A DNA stretch of 64,000 nt, from NCBI GenBank assembly GCA_025655595.1, contig JAHXIO010000001.1, positions 310,001 through 374,000 on the forward strand, read 5' to 3'. Below the pieces are notes generated by a model that was not told the DNA's origin, searched no databases, and was given only the letters and a program-made list of their open reading frames with translations. Below, piece by piece: positions 63,200 to 64,000 of this stretch (position 1 is its first letter; each line of letters starts with the position of its first letter). A program made the translations under genes and the position numbers. Origin of the DNA: Candidatus Thiodiazotropha sp. (ex Monitilora ramsayi) (GTDB taxonomy: Bacteria > Pseudomonadota > Gammaproteobacteria > Chromatiales > Chromatiaceae).

Positions 63200-63994
63200 C
63201 TAAGTGAGGTAACTGGCCCAGTTTACCGATGCGTCACCAAAGACAAAAAAGTGGGGGTTCAAAAGAGAGTCCTTGGTGTTGTAGCGGAGCGGTTTCAGAT
63301 CGAGTGTGGTGACCCGTCCCCCCGCCGCCTCGACAACCGCCTGGGCGGCAGCGGTGTCCCACTCTGAGGTGAGGCCGAGGCGGGGGTAGAGATCTGCCTT
63401 ACCCTCCGCTACCAGGCAGAGCTTGAGGGAACTGCCCATGCTGACCAGGTCGTGATCTCCCAGATTGTCCAGGAAGCGAACCAACGAATCGCCGGCGTGA
63501 GAACGGCTGCCGGCCACCACGGTGGGTTGCCTGCGCCGGTTGACCACTTGGATCTTTTCGGCCGCTTGCCGGCCCACCTGTTTCCAGGCACCCTCGCCTC
63601 TTATGCCGTAATAGAGCTTGTCCAGTACTGGCGCATAGACCACGCCGAGGGTGGGTTCATGGCCCTCGATAAGTGCGATGTTGACGGTGAACTCCCCATT
63701 GCGTTTGACGAACTCACGTGTGCCGTCGAGGGGATCGATCAGCCAGTAACGCTGCCACTGATGGCGGGTATCGAAAGGGATCTCGGCCGACTCTTCTGAG
63801 AGTACCGGGATCCCGGGTGTCAGCCGTGACAGTGTAGAAACAATAAGCTTGTGAGCTGCCAGGTCTGCCGCAGTCAGGGGAGAATTATCCTGTTTCTGCT
63901 CCACTTCGAACTCTGTGTTATAGATTTTCAGGATCTCATTACCCGCATCCCGGGCCAGTTGGAGGAGTTCTTCTATTTGTAAAGGTAGATTCAT
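63200..63994 (-). CDS. cysQ: 3'(2'),5'-bisphosphate nucleotidase CysQ
   Basis: A 264-residue inositol-monophosphatase-fold protein. The metal and substrate motifs are complete: SEESAEIPF, WLIDPLDGTREFVKRNGEFT and SEWDTAAAQAVVEAAGG. It removes phosphate from 3'-phosphoadenosine 5'-phosphate, a by-product of sulfate assimilation. The whole gene fits in the window; no sulfate genes are visible beside it. Confidence 0.93.
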   Translation of the reverse strand: MNLPLQIEELLQLARDAGNEILKIYNTEFEVEQKQDNSPLTAADLAAHKLIVSTLSRLTPGIPVLSEESAEIPFDTRHQWQRYWLIDPLDGTREFVKRNGEFTVNIALIEGHEPTLGVVYAPVLDKLYYGIRGEGAWKQVGRQAAEKIQVVNRRRQPTVVAGSRSHAGDSLVRFLDNLGDHDLVSMGSSLKLCLVAEGKADLYPRLGLTSEWDTAAAQAVVEAAGGRVTTLDLKPLRYNTKDSLLNPHFFVFGDASVNWASYLT

Positions 63995-64000
63995 TGCACG

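Overview
This 64 kb window looks like chromosome of a free-living or facultatively host-associated gammaproteobacterium. Supporting genes are tamA-tamB, oxyR-katA, a YciA-type thioesterase, GspA/GspB type II secretion accessory proteins, cysQ, bioA, a YbaN-type protein, a PEP-CTERM surface protein and several c-di-GMP proteins. A Chromatiales-like, sulfur-oxidiser type of background fits the mix, but the window alone cannot prove it. I see no rRNA, tRNA, transposase, integrase, phage gene or CRISPR array. Most genes are complete and in short operons with 1 to 8 base overlaps.

Layout. At 1-104 there is a GEMM-I (c-di-GMP) riboswitch on the minus strand whose gene lies outside the window. 557-7691 holds a GFA-family protein, a GNAT acetyltransferase, tamA-tamB (outer-membrane translocation module) and an NTF2-like protein. 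8513-12913 holds a gspA-gspB pair, a membrane protein with a degenerate GGDEF domain and a thioesterase. 13165-18425 holds a DUF5666-type lipoprotein, a patatin-like phospholipase and a PEP-CTERM protein with a clear sigma-54 promoter. 18726-20755 pairs an ECF sigma factor with a di-haem peroxidase-like protein. 20862-31651 holds a DUF3530 hydrolase, a large MscK/MscM-type channel, a YbaN-like protein, a VOC protein, a two-domain CbiX-like protein, katA divergent from oxyR, and a TrpD2/YbiB-like protein.

31734-39415 starts with two uncharacterised membrane proteins. A nickel module follows: nikR, a CbiM/NikM-NikL-CbiQ-CbiO importer whose ATPase has a histidine-rich tail, and a DUF4242 (SCO4226-type) protein. 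After it come a membrane-anchored di-haem cytochrome c peroxidase and an overlapping Crp/Fnr regulator.

39799-54723 is the most unusual region. It contains a GAF-HlyD fusion, a PqqD-like/M50 metalloprotease/HlyD fusion, a periplasmic HlyD adaptor with a SPOR domain, a 2188-residue LEPR-XLL/DUF4347/LamG/cadherin-like surface protein with six 107-residue tandem repeats, and a PAS-GGDEF-GGDEF-EAL c-di-GMP enzyme. There is no ABC ATPase, RND pump or TolC in the cluster. I read it as a dedicated localisation/processing system for the giant protein, with c-di-GMP control; that reading is inference.

54927-63994 is ordinary chromosome: apbE, a serine beta-lactamase-family lipoprotein, an AraC regulator with a membrane N-terminus, bioA, a double CDGSH protein, a DUF484/GAF-GGDEF cyclase, a DUF4124-like protein, a double-thioredoxin protein and cysQ.
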